Assembly (NCBI GenBank): GCA_026874595.1
Contig: CM049314.1
Span: forward strand, 53,921,812-53,985,811
Length of the DNA stretch: 64,000 nt
Origin: Sipunculus nudus
Taxonomy: Eukaryota; Annelida; Sipuncula; Golfingiida; Sipunculidae
Direction of reading: 5' to 3'
In this document: positions 36,421 to 51,500 of the stretch, piece after piece
Position numbering within the stretch: the stretch's first letter is position 1
How the letters are laid out: each line of letters begins with the position of its first letter
Position numbers and translations under genes: made by a program
Notes under the pieces: generated by a model
Told to the model about the DNA's origin: nothing
The model's input: the letters and a program-made list of their open reading frames with translations, nothing else
The model's database searches: none

Positions 36421-37737
36421 TGCGGCCTTTTGTTGAAAAAGTATCATAAAGCATAAAGATTTCACAAAAAATCAAACTTCACAGGTAAAAATTTGTCTGT
36501 TTTTAAAAGTTGTTAGATTGTTAATTGTTGTATTTTAAACCTTATTCATTTATGCTATAAAGTCGTTTTCGCAAAATAAAATTTCTGTGAATCCGTAGAT
36601 TTGCCTACATGGAATTTCAACTTATGACTTTTTTTTTAAATTTTTTTTAAGGTTGAAAGAATTTTTCATTTATTTGCATATTTAATTGGAAAGGTTTTAA
36701 AATATGTTAGGATATTGTTATATATAAATGGAATTTCAACTTATGATTTAAACATTTATGTAAAAGGTTGAAAGATTTATCACTTATTGCATAGATATTT
36801 TGGCCTTTTATTATATGCTGAAAGAAGGGGTTATTTTGGTTGTTTAATGAAAAGAAAGACTGTTCTTCACCAATGGCTGTCCAGGAGCTGAGAGTCTCTG
36901 ACCAGCAGTCGGATAATTACAGAAAGAGGCGCCCCTATCGGCTTGGGGCCGGTTAATTCGGCCAGGTGTTGTCTTTTCCTTGGTCACTGAAATCAATAAT
37001 AATCTAATACTATCTTATTTGATTCACATGAAATTTGTGAAGCTCCACTGAAATTTGTGCGAGAATAAAATGTATTCATGAAGTTATTTCATATTCACAA
37101 CCTGTGCCATAAATACCTGGAATTTGAAATACCACATGTGAAGTAATGTATAGCATATGTATAGCAAATGAGCAATGTATAGTAATATCCACGGGGGTCG
37201 GCCTACTCACATGTTGCTGAACTAAAAATAAGGAGTTGCTTGAAAAAAGCTAAATAAAACCCAGTAAATTTCTATTCAGTATATTAACACATGCACAAGT
37301 TCTGCTCAGTATAACATAAAAAATGAAAGGAATACGAAGCGTATGAAATTCTTTTCACTGCTCAGCTAAGGCGTGTCCCTTTTCGTTTCAATTTTGGTGC
37401 AGCGGCTATGTCATAACTTTGGTAATTTTCTCTCGCTTTTTTACCCAGTCCAGCACTGTCCAGATTTATCAAATGGCTAGTCCACCCTCCACCCGGTAGG
37501 ATCATCAAGTGTTTTCTACGACGACACACGCATAAATTACATGATATTATTATCTATATCAGTTTTAAATAATCCCATAATTTTGCAATATATGCCTTAA
37601 TTGGGCATATGCCGTAAATAAAGGTTTGGAAAAAAATCTAAACTACAAATGTTTCACAAAATGTTTTGTTGACTTTTGATTTATAACTGTTATGTCTGTC
37701 AAATTACATTGTTAAGATAAAATATTATTTTCCATGG

Positions 37738-37741
<4 letters not shown>
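36421..37741. other. No gene recognised; local 118-bp duplication
   Basis: TGGAATTTCAACTTATGA occurs at 36610 and again 118 bp later, each followed by a T-rich run and GGTTGAAAGA, so this is a two-copy tandem duplication. The rest is AT-rich. Confidence 0.4.

Positions 37742-37797
<56 letters not shown>
37742..37797 (+). repeat. (TA)n microsatellite
   Basis: About 56 bp of uninterrupted TA. Confidence 0.95.
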
Positions 37798-37801
<4 letters not shown>

Positions 37802-38573
37802 TTTTATATATATACTGTGTCAGAAAAGTTTTCTCCAGTGCAAGCGCAAATCCTGAATTGTTATTGTTGAAACTTAACTTAATCTTATATGATCTAAACT
37901 AAATCTAAGTAAATCTTTTATCATGGTTAACAACACTGGCTGTATACATCGGTATCTGCTACACCATTAAGGCATCTGAATTAAGTACCTAGCATTGTGA
38001 AAAACAAATTTATTAGACGAGTACCAGAGGGAGTGATCGCCTTATCTCGAGATATTCTTTGAACTCTGGCGCTGCAGATAAGCTGTGCGACATGAGTCCA
38101 GGTCAACCACTACACGACATCAACAAAACGTTCAAGCCCAGCCATAATCTGAGTGGACCACAGAGGACACGGTAAGCCTTTCATGCCATTCCTTTTATCA
38201 CTATATCTTTATTATGTAAAAGATAATGCAGGGATGAAGAAAAAATATCAATTAAAACACACAACAAAAAATCCGAATAAAATTGTCTACGGTCAGATTA
38301 AAAGTCAAACCAGCCAGAACTTATAGTTGAATTTCAATAATATCTTTTTTTGATAAACGGAAAAGTATACAATGTCATCTGAGGGTAGTTCACTTTTGTT
38401 GTACAAAAGAAATATATAAACGAATCCGCATTTATCTCGCGCCATTGTATTTTCTAATTTTCATTGCTTTTACTTATGATATGGGCAAACTAGAATAGAA
38501 AGGTCGGGAACCTAGCTGAAACGGAACTGCTGGCTCATTTCACGTAATACTGAACCCTACATATAAAGATTAA

Positions 38574-39080
38574 AAGGACCCAATCACTTTTTAAGCATGT
38601 TGAATTAACACGATAACTAGCTTCTTCCCTTTTAAATAAATCTGTATTAGCCAAATTGTTGCCTTGAAACCATATGCTTACTCCTGTAAACTAGTGTTTA
38701 AAACATTGGATCGGGCGCGATCAAAGGTGCCAACATAAACATAGCGCGTTTATCGCATGGCCACAACACGTGTTAACTAGGAGGTGTCCTGATTGACTTG
38801 GTCCAAAATATGTAATACGTTTCCTGCTGGCTGAAAAATCGCGTGTTGCGTCTCATTATCGTACCTCCGGCCACGAGGACTTGTTATGGTAAACAGACAA
38901 ACGTGGATTGCATATGTTTATACCAACACGCAGAGTTATAACAAGATGTTAAACAGACGTATGCGAGGTACTGAGACTGTGTGCTTGGATGGTTTTGCTT
39001 GAAAACTTTTGTATAAAGCAAAACTGAACCGATAGTTTGAAACAAAAGGCATACATACTATTGCCCCTGATATTGTCCCT
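38574..39080 (-). mobile_element. TTAA-flanked MITE family B, copy 1 (reversed)
   Basis: This 507-bp copy is the reverse complement of the related copies at 39.8 and 41.6 kb. Shared blocks are the GCATGTTGAATTAAC end, CCTTGAAACC, the AACATAAAC/GTTTATGTTGACA block, CTGATTGACTTGG, CCGGCCAC and AAAGCAAAACTGAACCGATAG. TTAA lies at both ends (38570-38573, 39081-39084), followed by AAGGACCC / GTCCCT short inverted termini. It is non-coding, and a piggyBac-like origin is inference from TTAA. Confidence 0.65.
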
Positions 39081-39845
39081 TTAAACATACGTGGAAAATT
39101 AAGGGAATCGAAACACATTTGCCATGAATATCTACGATCCGGGCCCCAGCCAAAGATCAGCCGGCGGCTACGGTCCCTGTACATTTTTGTTTACAAAAAA
39201 GTATACCCATAATACTTTTACTGTTTTTTCATGAATCAGCATATACAAAAATATATTAGTATTCTCGGCTCCAAATACAAAATCACCCATATTAAATCGA
39301 AAAGTTCAATTGTCTGCTTGTTTACTGTGTTGGTATTTCGATTACCGTTTTGAAAAGTAATTGCGTTAAAAATAACAGGCAGTCTTTTGTTAAGGTCTGA
39401 TAATCATAAAGTGACATGGGAGAAATCTGTCGCTTCTCTTTCATTCACTTTTCATTAACGTCGAACGGTTACAGAATACACTTATACAATATATATGACA
39501 TGTGACTCTATATTGATTCAGGGATGAGACTTGACCAAAGTTCAGATAAAGAAAGTGATCCATCACATGATAAGAGAAGCAGGAGCACGGCGGCAGCGTG
39601 ACAACGGTGTACCCCGTATACAGAACAAACCTTGTTAACGGCTTGTAACTATCTTCATCTCTATGACAATGATTCCAACACCATCCTGTTGAAAAGAACA
39701 AGAGAACACGCGTTTGTATTGTGTCCACGTATTAACAAACCGTCACTTCATTTCAGTGAAATAACAGTTAGAGACAACAGTCGCACAGAAATCGATATTT
39801 CTATACACACTTAACTGTACACATTAACATTCATGTTCTTCTTTA

Positions 39846-40257
39846 ACACTATCAGTTCAGTTATGCTTTATACGAAATTTCCCAGCAAAACTATAACCAG
39901 CCTCAGTACCTCGCATACGGCTGTTAAACACCCACTAATTAACAAGGCCGCGCAACCGGAGGTCCGATTGTGAGCCGCAAAACGCGGTGTTTCAGCCAAC
40001 GGGAATATGTATTAGATTTTTTGGACCAAGTCAGTCAGGGCATCTCCTGATTGACACATGTTGTGGTTCCGCGATGCACAAGGCCCAACGCGCTGTGTTT
40101 ATGTTGACAACTGTGATCCACTGTTTTTAACACACGTTAACAGGAGTAAGCGAACGGTTTCAAGGCAATATCTTTGCAGGTACATATTTACTTTAAAGGG
40201 ATGCAGTTATTTTTCTTGTTAATTCAAAAAAAATTATAGTTGATTTGGCCCCTTTAA
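39846..40257 (+). mobile_element. MITE family B, copy 2 (5'-truncated or diverged)
   Basis: Matches the 41.6-kb copy from ACTATCAGTTCAGTT onward: AAGGCCGCG, AACCGGAGGTCCGATT, GAGCCGCAAAACG, TCAGTCAGGGCATCTCCTGA, TTTATGTTGACAACTGTGAT, CAGGAGTAAGCGA and the end TTTGGCCCCTTTAA. Its right edge is only about 74 bp before the ATG of the DUF885 gene, so it sits in that gene's presumed promoter or 5' UTR. With copy 1 it forms a large imperfect inverted repeat about 0.77 kb apart. Confidence 0.7.
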
Positions 40258-40330
40258 GGTAAACCTGTACACCTGATGTTCACACTGTATACCTCGTGTA
40301 TTCCTCAGTTGTCTGTGTATGTCCTGAACC

Positions 40331-42393
40331 ATGAAGTGGGCTGTTTTTACGATGACGGTGGTGATATTTGCCAGCTGGGCAAAAGGTGAGCAGAAACTGT
40401 TAAATACGAGTCTGCATTATTTAAGTTTGTATATCAACCTACGTACGGAGCCTATAGATTACAGATGTAGTAAAACATTAATACGTGCGTATGAACTATA
40501 TTCATTACATATTCGCATACATATATTGATAAAGTAAACATCGCCTGTAAAAACACATTTTTAATCAGTCCAAAAGTCATTTTAAATTCATATTAGAATC
40601 CATAGAGTATAATGCATTTTAAACCTGATAAAACTTTCTTTCTAATGGAATATGTTTTGATGTTTCATTCATTTTCATAAATTTACTTAATAATATCATT
40701 AAAAATGAAAGTGTAAACTGTTTAAGCACCCAGTAAGAGCAATGCACTAATTGTTTCAATTACAAAATTAAAAATTGAATTTTAAATATGGTTTGATTAA
40801 ATGAAGGATACCGTAAAACAATTATATAACAAGGGCAAAAAAGTAGTTCGGTTGTATAATATAATTTTTATTCTATAAACTTATACAGGTGGAACTGCTA
40901 ACGTATACGTCGTATCAGTAAAACCATTTTTTCTCTCACGTAGCAAAATCTCCCGCCGAAAATCTGAGAGCTGTAGCCAACGAATACGCGGAATGGAAGT
41001 TGAGCGAGTTCCCGGAAGTGGCGACATCCAGGGGGCGACACGAGTACGATGACAGACTGAGCGACATATCCACAGCCGCCCACGACCGCAGGAAGGTAAT
41101 AATCACTAAATAATCCGTGTGAGGACATCAAAACATACGTGCAACGATACACATGTATCAGAATTATGTCACTGGCAAGTAATAGCACACATCTCAACAA
41201 GTGAAATTGACGTGAGCCATACAGACACCATCTATAGCATTCGATCATAAATTATATATATATGAATACTTAGTATACGATTACATTATGGAATGGACGG
41301 GAGTGTATGCCATGTATATATTTCTCACGCAGCGGTCGCATTCCATTCCTGAAATCCAAAAATAATAAAAAATAATAAAAAAATAAATGAATCGCATGAA
41401 AGGAATACAACCACTGCGTGAGGAGTGCAGAGACCATTCAATACAATGGTCGTTCTGATAGTTGAATTGTGAACGTGAGTGACACTTTAAACATATATCA
41501 TCATGCCATGCATTAAGATAAATGAAATTTCTTGACTTTTTAATCCGCCCTCACAGGATTATGTTTGAGTCGAGAGTTGTAGTTGGGAGGCAGTACACAC
41601 CTTTTTAATTTATTTATAATAATCCTGATATAACTTTAAAGGGGCATAAGCAGGAGCAATATTTAGCCTATGCTTCCACACTATCAGTTCAGTTTTGTTT
41701 TATACGTAAGTATCCCAGCTAAACCATCCCAGCAACCAACCCCAATTCCTCCCATACAGCTGTCTAACACCTTGTTAATGCTCTGCGTGTTGGTCAATAC
41801 AGTCCACGTGTGTATGTTTACCATATCAAGGCCGCGTAATCGGAGGTCCGATTTTGAGCCGCAAAACGAGGTGTTTCAGCAAACGGGAACATGTTTTAGA
41901 TTTTTAAGGCCAAGTCAGTCAGGGCATCTCCTGATTGACACGTGTTGTGGCTCCGATATGCACACGGCCCAAAGCGCAGCGTTTATGTTGACAACTGTGA
42001 TCGCGCCCGGTCCACTGTTTTTAACACTCTTTTACAGGAGTGAGCAATCGGTTTCAAGGCAATATTTTTGCAGGTACAAATTTATTTTAAAGAAGCAGCT
42101 ATTTTTCATGTTAGTTCAACATGCTTCATAGGTGATTGGGCCCCTTTGCTTTAATGATTTCCGTTGGTGTATCATGGAAACTGTATAAATACAGACGCTG
42201 ATATCATACTTGTAAGTCGCCAAATTGTAGCGTTGTGAAATACCTTGTGTATTACAGACGAGGTGTGAAGAGTTCTTGAGGCGAGTTCGGGCCATTGACA
42301 AGAGGAGGCTGAATTCAGATGATCTGAACAATTACGAAGTCCTGGAGATGGAACTCGCACAGTATATAGACGGACACCAGTGGAGAGAGTACG

Positions 42394-42475
<82 letters not shown>

Positions 42476-42547
42476 AATATGAACATTACGTGCAAGTTCA
42501 ATTGGTATAAATCTGTAAATTCTTCAGAACCTTCATTTAGAATTGTT

Positions 42548-42602
<55 letters not shown>

Positions 42603-43644
42603 CGACAAGTATACATTAAACTATGTTATTAATCGTAATGTGAATACTTATTTTTCATTACGTCCAATGAAATCAGTTTTTAGTCACCAAAATACATAAA
42701 TATAAAAGTTCGTTTAAAGTTTACCGTATCTTTGTCAGAGTCAGACAGCATCTACAGAAACCACGAGAGTTCACATCAGCATACCTAGTCTGTTTTATAT
42801 ATATGTAATGGACATAGTGACCTTTGATCAGTAAACGTTTGTTTTCATCAGGTTTGTTAGATTTTTTATATACATCAGGTATGGTCCCTTGAACCCGATG
42901 AGCTTCCTGGGAGGGATTCAGCGTCCTCCACGCTGGATACAGAGAATGCTGTTCCAGAACAAATCAAACTATGATACCTACGTCAGGAGGATGGACGCAC
43001 ACGTCAAGAAGGTAAACCTATAAAAACCAACAAAACCTTATCCAAGAAAACCTCAAATTCTTCACTGTATATCTTTTAATCGGCTGGGGCGTGTCCATTC
43101 ACTTAAGTGAAAGACATATCCATTGTACAGAGCACCTTTTCCTCACATTTTTCCACATCAGGCGTGATGACAGTATACGGTAGGCAAAACTATTTCTGGT
43201 TTCTGAATGACGCACATCTGTCCACATCTGAAGATACAGATGGGGTTTCTACGAATACGTTAGCGAGCCCAACTCTTTGGCGAGTTTAACGTGTACTGGG
43301 CCTGACAGACTTTAATAATAATAATAATAATAATTATAATAATAATATATTTCATTTATATAGCGCTAAATCAACAGAACGGTAATCAAAAGCGCATTAC
43401 AAAACTAAAAGCAAACGTCTACATGATCTTGTTCATACACACTAACGCTCTTTTTCAAAGTGTTTGTTAGGGCAGTCCGGTTTTTCTTGATTAACTGGAA
43501 ACAACATTCCAACGATATCTCCGCCGTAATTATTTCGGGTAATGATACATAACTGATTTTAAAAAAATCGTGTCTTGTTTTGATTTACACATGATATTAA
43601 AACTGTGTTTACGTTTAAATTTGATGTACGATGAGTTTAACATA

Positions 43645-43695
<51 letters not shown>

Positions 43696-45436
43696 AATCA
43701 AACAGATTTAAGAAAACATGGATTTTATCATGATTTTCTAAAAAAACAGTGATGCATTATAATTCCATATACGTAGAGACGTCAATACATATATCCCCCC
43801 TGCCATTTTAGCAAGGGGGGGGGGATGGTCAGTGTATTCACCCCCCTCCGGTACTCGGAAATGAAATATATTAATAATTAGGATTATCGACTTGATTCCA
43901 TATACAAGTTTACTATATGGAATATTATATAAAACCTGGTTTAGAATAAACCTATACTGGAAACACAATACTTCTTGTTAAAATACGTTGTCCCTACTTA
44001 GATTATCCTCCCACGCCTACGAGTGCCCCCCCCCCCCCCCTTCTTGAAGAAATTGACGCCACTGCATATACTTTGGTTGCCGTTTTATTCGCGAGGGTTT
44101 TAATATCGTGATATTCGAGAATGTAAGATATTCGCGAAAATGAACAAGAGGGGATGATGCATCTGCACAAACAGGTTACTTCTTATACCTATAGTCAACA
44201 GTAGTAGGAAACAACCTATAGTCACAACCTTATCGATCTGTGCATCGTATTCAAACTGGTCGATGCATACAAGCATTAATCATTGTAAAACACGCGGTAA
44301 TCACACGTAATATATCGATTGTGACACCAATCAAAGTCAATGACTTAACCAGAAATGAGTGAGGTATTGAATTTTAAGGATCAATTCTAAATTTAAAACC
44401 AATACAAATACTGCCGTACTTAGATTTTATAGTTTCTTTTGCGATCACGAATATAAAACCCTCGCGAAATGTTAAAAATGAATAACTGGCGAAATTTGAG
44501 CCCCGCGAATATAAAGCCAACCACAGTATACGCATCTACATGAAAAAAAAAATTATAATCTTAAGTTCAACCAGACCACTATAGTAACAAGTTACTTTGC
44601 CACTGTTTTCGGTTTGGTTTATTTGGTGTAATAAACTTAAAGAATGTTTTGCTGTTTACAGATCGGCACAGTCCGTGACTTGATGAATAGAGCTATTAAA
44701 CTGAACCGAACAAATCACTATGTGTCTATGGTAGGTACAAACAGTCAATGTTTACAGTACAGTCGTACCTCTCTAAATGGACATCTCAATGTAGCAGGCA
44801 CCTGTATGGAGTGACAGTCCAATTTGTTTCCTCCTTATTACTTTTGTTGCTGTCATTATAATTATAAAATATACCTCCATATAGTGGGCACCTTTATAAA
44901 GTGGGCAGTTTGTTCCAGTTCCAAGGGTGCCCACAATATAGTTTCATTTATATCGTTGTATTTATATCCCGTATGAGTATTATGTAAACACACGAAAATT
45001 TAAATGAATGCAAATCAACACGACCCTCTACTGGTTTTTAATTTCATGAAATTACCGTTTCATCCATTTTCTATTTACAGTTAAAGTAGCTGTAGTGATA
45101 TATTTTTATATCGAGAGATAAATAGATGCACATGTAGATTGGCGTTATGAAATATCAAATGCATATGTATTCTATACTAGAATTGTTCTGTTTGTTTGTC
45201 CCACTAAACCCGCAGAAACGGACCAAGACACTGGGTCAGTTTCGTCATCAGCGTCAGTCATATGTCCTAACTTACAGAATGCACACCAGTTTGGCCATTC
45301 CACTTGCACAATTCCTGGTGGCATGATCACATCGCAGGTCTGTCGCACAAGATCTTGCCAAACAATACGCGGCAATATACCCTTCCTCTACAACGGGCCC
45401 CAACGGGGTCCCATTTTCTAGTTTATATATAAATAC

Positions 45437-45501
<65 letters not shown>

Positions 45502-48500
45502 CATGCAGACAGACAGAAAAACAGACAGACCAACTCATAGACAAACAGGGTAACCATATGTGGACGAATACCTTGGAAGACAAGCACCGCTACAAACAAA
45601 CAAACAGACAGGCAGACAGTTGACATGGAACTAGAACAAATGTTTCTGATGAAAGGGCTGTTTACTACGAGAGCCGGTACCAGGCTGTGGCAGGACACCT
45701 CTCTCAGGACGGGATGAAAAATTGATGTGATAACGTTGTGAGGAGGCACGGGCGTACGTTATTATATATGTATAGTTTAGAGATCTTGAACGTGACAGCC
45801 GCGTGTGATAATTCTGATAAACGTAACCATCTGACCGCTTGGAGTTTATAAACTGACTTATCAGTATCACAATACTGAATACTATATAACGTGAGAATGT
45901 GTGATGAAGACATATACGACAGCTTTGAGGGTCGCCCTATTTATCGTCTAGCTCCTAAAAAATTGCGTCTCCTGATGCCAATGGCCACATTTTTGTATTT
46001 CTTCCTCTCGGTAACCTTGGTATGAATAATCACTACACACACAGACAAATAAATACATTGGGAATTTTTGCGAGCGTTGGGGGCGAACAATGTATGTAAT
46101 GAACCACTCCTATATAACAAAATCCAGTTGACTCATTTGATAAAACATTCGTGGGGTTAATGTTAGGACCATTCTTTGAATTTAATTTCAAATTCAGATA
46201 ATAACAGGATTTAAATGTCTACATATTTATACATGAAAATTACAGATTTTACCCACACGAACACTTAAATATATAATGGAAAATATACCATCTACAAAGT
46301 TGGAATAGCATAGGAATAATGTAGTTTAATATACGATTCTTTAAAAATCCTTAGAAATGTGACAGAAAATCCTAAGAGAATCACATGATGTGTACCATTA
46401 CAGTCTTACGTTTGTCTGTATTTTTTTTTTAGAAAACTGTACCGGAGCAAATCGTGCGGATTATGCAGCCAGCCAATGAGAGCGTGTTCTATTGGCCGTA
46501 TGCAAATGCGTTGCAAAACTCATCCGTGCCACCCGCACAGTGGTCAGTGTCTTAGTCACACTTTGTTTAAATGGGCCTAATCCGATATCTGGCGTCTATT
46601 AAATAAAGAAAATTCCTTCAACATTTAATTAAACGCCGATTATGTGTTTATAGACAGCTTGTTGATAAAAAAACTCATATATCCTTCACAGAAGCGTTAA
46701 AAGAGTTTTTCTAAACAGTAATTACCTAGAGATCATTAATATTTACATAAAGTAAGCCAGAAATCACATCAGTTCTAAAGAGAGGGTACTAGAATAGCAG
46801 GCTTTAAAGTTCGTTGTTCTAGTCATTAAAATCGTACCCAAGTCTTAAAAAAATAGTATATTTACTTCCCATGATCATTCGAACGCAACCCTTATATTCA
46901 CAATAATCATGACAAACAATACACACTCCTCTGCACAGCCAATAAATGCTACGGAATTAGGACCAGTAAAAATTACTTATACTTTTCCCTACACTCCCGA
47001 GGCAGCGGAAATCTTGCGCTTCTAAAGAAGCTACTGAATTTCCCACTGCCTGCTTGGACCGTTTATGATGCATTTAAACACCAGATGGTGGGTCTGTCTG
47101 CTGAAAAAACTGCTGATGTGACGAGCGGCCAACCAAATGCAAGTCAACAAACATTAGACAGGCATCAGGCTCCGCCCAGAAACCACGTTCGGGTGCAATT
47201 CTCTCTGAGCCTGTGGCCTGTTCAAACGGTCTCAGGGGCGATGAGCTGTCACTCAAAACGAAATGAACAACATTGGCTTCTGTATTCCTCGCTTTGCTGG
47301 TAAACCGTTTTGTCTTTAGCACAGACTCTGATTGGACCAAAATACAGTGCTCCCCTCTGATGTAGAGATTCAGGATACAAGGTCATAACAACCATGCGCA
47401 GCGCTTACGATATAGGCAGTTGGCCTATGGGTAAAGCGCTGTGTAAAAAGCATAACTTTTCACCTAAATCATGAAATATAAGGGTAAATAATACGATAGA
47501 TAATACATATATATGTGTATGTGTGTGTGTGACTCTCTCCTAATAAGGACGAGTGGAAGCGGGGCGCTACAAAATGTTTGTAAACACAAGGCATGTTTGA
47601 GCCGATAGCGGAAGCTTTTGGGTAAATAGGTACTAAAATTAGGTAACCAAATTAAATTAAGATATGCTAAAATGACGGTTAGGTGAGAGGTCCGTCAGTG
47701 CTTATTATTTTCTACCCGCCCCAATTTTGTCAAGTGCCTATATATGGGCGTTATCTATGCAGGAGAGAAGTACGTACGTTGTCAGTGATGACTGCGGAAA
47801 AGCAATGAAAAATCCATATATTGACAGAATTTGGATTGGAAGCAAACGCACATTTTTGATAGCAGGACCTAACAGGTAAACCTTTATATTTAAACACACA
47901 TGTATGCACATAGTGTAAGTCACTATAAGAAAATATCACATTAGGGATTAGCTGTTCAAACTTCTGAGATGCCTGTATGTGAATGTTGTAGGGGAGAATT
48001 GATCAACGCTGGTATCACTAAGATCAACGAAATCAACCAGGCTTACCAACAACTCCTAACATTCGTTAACGAGGTCAGTGAGTTTGGGTCTTATACTTTC
48101 GTCTTAATACCAGTCAACTTTAGCCAGTCACTTGACTCACGTCCGTGCTTCGGGCAAAATGTTGTCCTTAGTAGACTATTATAAAATGTTGCATGTTTAC
48201 GTAATTTTGTGATTGCTCCCGCTTTATTTTTTTAGCAGAACCACCTTTTGTTTTACTTCGTGGGTTGCTGTGCATTCAATGATATTGTTCCATTACACGT
48301 CGGTAAAATATTTTATATATATAATTTATTCCAATAAATTATATGTACCCAAACCTCGAACAGACTACTTAAAGAAATCATTTTTATGCCGAGGTCCTAT
48401 TTTGTGGAACACATTGAATTGATCTAAAAGAAACGGCTCCACCTTACAGGTATTAAAAAAGTATCATGTAATAAACCTCTGTGCTTTATATGTCATATAA

Positions 48501-51500
48501 TGCATACTATTTCATATTCTGTTATATTTCATATTTATGTCACACTCATGATTGCCATGTATATTACGTTTCATGTTATAGTTTTATATTCATGTTTAAT
48601 ATCACATCTTGCTGTATATTACGTTATATGTCATATTTATATATTTTCATGTTTAATATCCCATCTTAATGCATAATTTTATCTTTAGTCACTTTAATTT
48701 ATTCTGATTGCATTTTACATGTTTTATACATTGTATAAACTGTACAGCCCAACAGGGCCCTGTTGCAGATCAGACAATTTTGTCTAAACGGGCTACCCTG
48801 TATAAATATGTTTTAATAATAAAATAATAATGCAAACCGGAACTAACGGCAAACTATACTTGCAAACTTGAATGTGTTAAATATATTGTCAAAAACGTTG
48901 TATTATTACGAGTAGAAGCATAATATAATCACTGCCTCGAATCGTGTCTTTTCCATTTTAACATTTTATTAACAATTGACAGGTTTTGATACAAGAATTA
49001 TTATTTTAGACTTACATGAGCCGGACCCGACCTAAGCACGGCGTGGGTTCTCTGGATAACGGCCGGGCGTACTATGACGCCTGTCTCAAGTTCTACTTGT
49101 CTGAAACCATGACAGCCGAACAAATCAGAGACATCGGACTGTCTGAGGTCGCCAGGATCAAAGCAGAAATGGAAAAGGTGATTACTAACAAGACTGGCAC
49201 AGTCAGTCAAGCTAAAAAGACTTACCGGTACTATACTGCAACGCCTAGGACAGGCACTGCTCTCTGGTGGAATAATGAAATTTCATTTTTCTCAATCACA
49301 TATTTTTTTCTTGATTCCTGCAGATCATGGGGGGGGGGGGGGGGGTATTGGAAGCACGCTTCCCCAGTTTTTCCATCACGTATTTATTACTTTACACCAT
49401 GAGGAGGAAAAATTATAGAGGCGAGCAGTTCGATTTTTTCCATCACATTGTTATTTTTTACACCATGAGGAAGGAGAATTATAGAAACACGCTCTTCAAG
49501 TTTTCCATCATATATTTATTTATTATTGTAGATCATGAGGAGGGAGAATTTTAGAGGCACGCTTCCGGAATTTTTCGTTCACCTTAGAACAGTACGCCGA
49601 AAGGAATTCTATGACATGACCGCGGTAATTATAAGTCGTTTTTAATTAAAAATTGTAATCTATAAAACATTTTATTTTCTTATCTTGATATATGCATACA
49701 TTTTATTTCATTCCCAAAGATATAATAAATCTCACTTTTATATGTGGAGAAAAACAGGAATAGCAAACAACTTAATAGTTTCACATAAACAAATATAGTG
49801 ACAAACATGCTGAATTGTTAAACGTTTCCATGGCTTTGGCTTTATATAATACAAGACTTAAGATATTTACTTTACCTTTGGAAAATGGAGTTCCCTGATC
49901 CAACATATTTTATATCAGTATCAGTTATACATGTGTAACAATGTAAGTGAGATATGAGTGCTTCTGTTGTCATTTATCCTTATGCATGTTGCAGGATCAA
50001 CTTTTCAATGAATTCCGACATATTACATACAACAGAATCAACCCCCGTGTTCCCATGGTGATTAAAAACGACCCGGGAGTGCCTGTCAAGTAAGCACTTT
50101 TCAATAATAACGTCTGTCACTTTTTTTCAATCACCCAGTCAGTATAAAGGAAAAACAATGCTGACGTTGGTCTGACGAATCTAAGACTGAGGTCGGCTTC
50201 AAATGTAAGTTTTAAATGCAAATGTGATAAAATTTGTCAAAATGCAAATATACAAACGTAAATCCGCTGACAAATTCATTGGTATTAGTCTTTATTTAAT
50301 AACATTTTATTAGAATATAGTTTTGCATAACTAGATATATACTAGTAAATATATATTTCCTAACATTGTAAATATTTATAAATAAATAAACAGCGAAGTG
50401 AAAGTACATTAGCCACAATTTCCGAAATAATGATATAGTTGTTGAAATTTTAAAGCTACATTTGCATTTGCATTTTAAAATCTATTTTATGTATATTAAA
50501 AAACAAATTCGGATGCAAATGCAAAGTAACCGGCAGATCTGCGTTTAAATGCAAATGCGAACTTTTCAGTATTCAATGCAATTTGATTTCAACCAAAGTT
50601 TTTTTTAACAGTGTATGAATATTTTCAGGATAAAACCGATGCCGTACGACGGACCGCCAGCTCTGTATGGCATGAACACTTTCTGGGTGAACCTCCGACG
50701 CCCTCACACCAGGTAACAGTTAGATGGTACCCAGTAGAGCACATACCTTCGCTTAGGATCCCACAGGATCCGCCTCCGCCCAATAATTTCATAGGTTCTC
50801 CACGGGGGCCATGTCCATAACATTAACAGCCGTAACGTTCTTGGGGAAATATGTGGTGCACTTCGTAACTTTGTATTCCCCCTTAACAAAAAATAAAACA
50901 AAACTACAATTAATTGAAGCAGCCGACCAAACAATCACACATGGAAACATAATTTGGGGAGGAGAACATTAATCTAGCTCCTATAAACATCGAAATGTCG
51001 GAAACAGTCTGACAATATCCATCTTAGGATTGTTTTGCGTATCATTAGGATTTTGTGAGTTTATGTGGATTTTTGTGGACCTTGTCCTCTATTACAGTTA
51101 AATTCCTTCACACCTTATTGTCAGTTTTACCTTATATTTGCAGGCCAAGCTTTACAATGATGGCCCTGTCAATTCACGAAGCCAACCCTGGTCATCATCT
51201 TCAGGTAACCACCTAGTGCTGTATTTACATACCATCAGTACATGTCCTATAAGCATCGTGACCGGTAGTGGAGCGCCATCAGGCGGCCGTATGGGAAACT
51301 AATACAAATCTGCCCCAAATGCTTAGGAAAGTTCTTTGACATCTCAACATTTAACACTCTGATGCTGTCAGCTCTCCTTGAGAGCAATGTGTGATATAAA
51401 CATACCGCTATAAATTTCTTCTGTCAGTCTGTTATGAAAAGTATATTGTCATGTTTATTGTAGATAAGGTTCACATCGACCCAGTTGACTCATTGACTGA

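Noticed and set aside
47074-47340. Overlapping open frames on both strands in intron 6 of the DUF885 gene
   Set aside because: No family resemblance and no splice support. Exon 6 joins exon 7 in phase without it.
47408-47440. tRNA-like phrase GGCAGTTGGCCTATGGGTAA as a tRNA or SINE head
   Set aside because: It resembles an A box, but I could not find a matching B box, cloverleaf or second copy.
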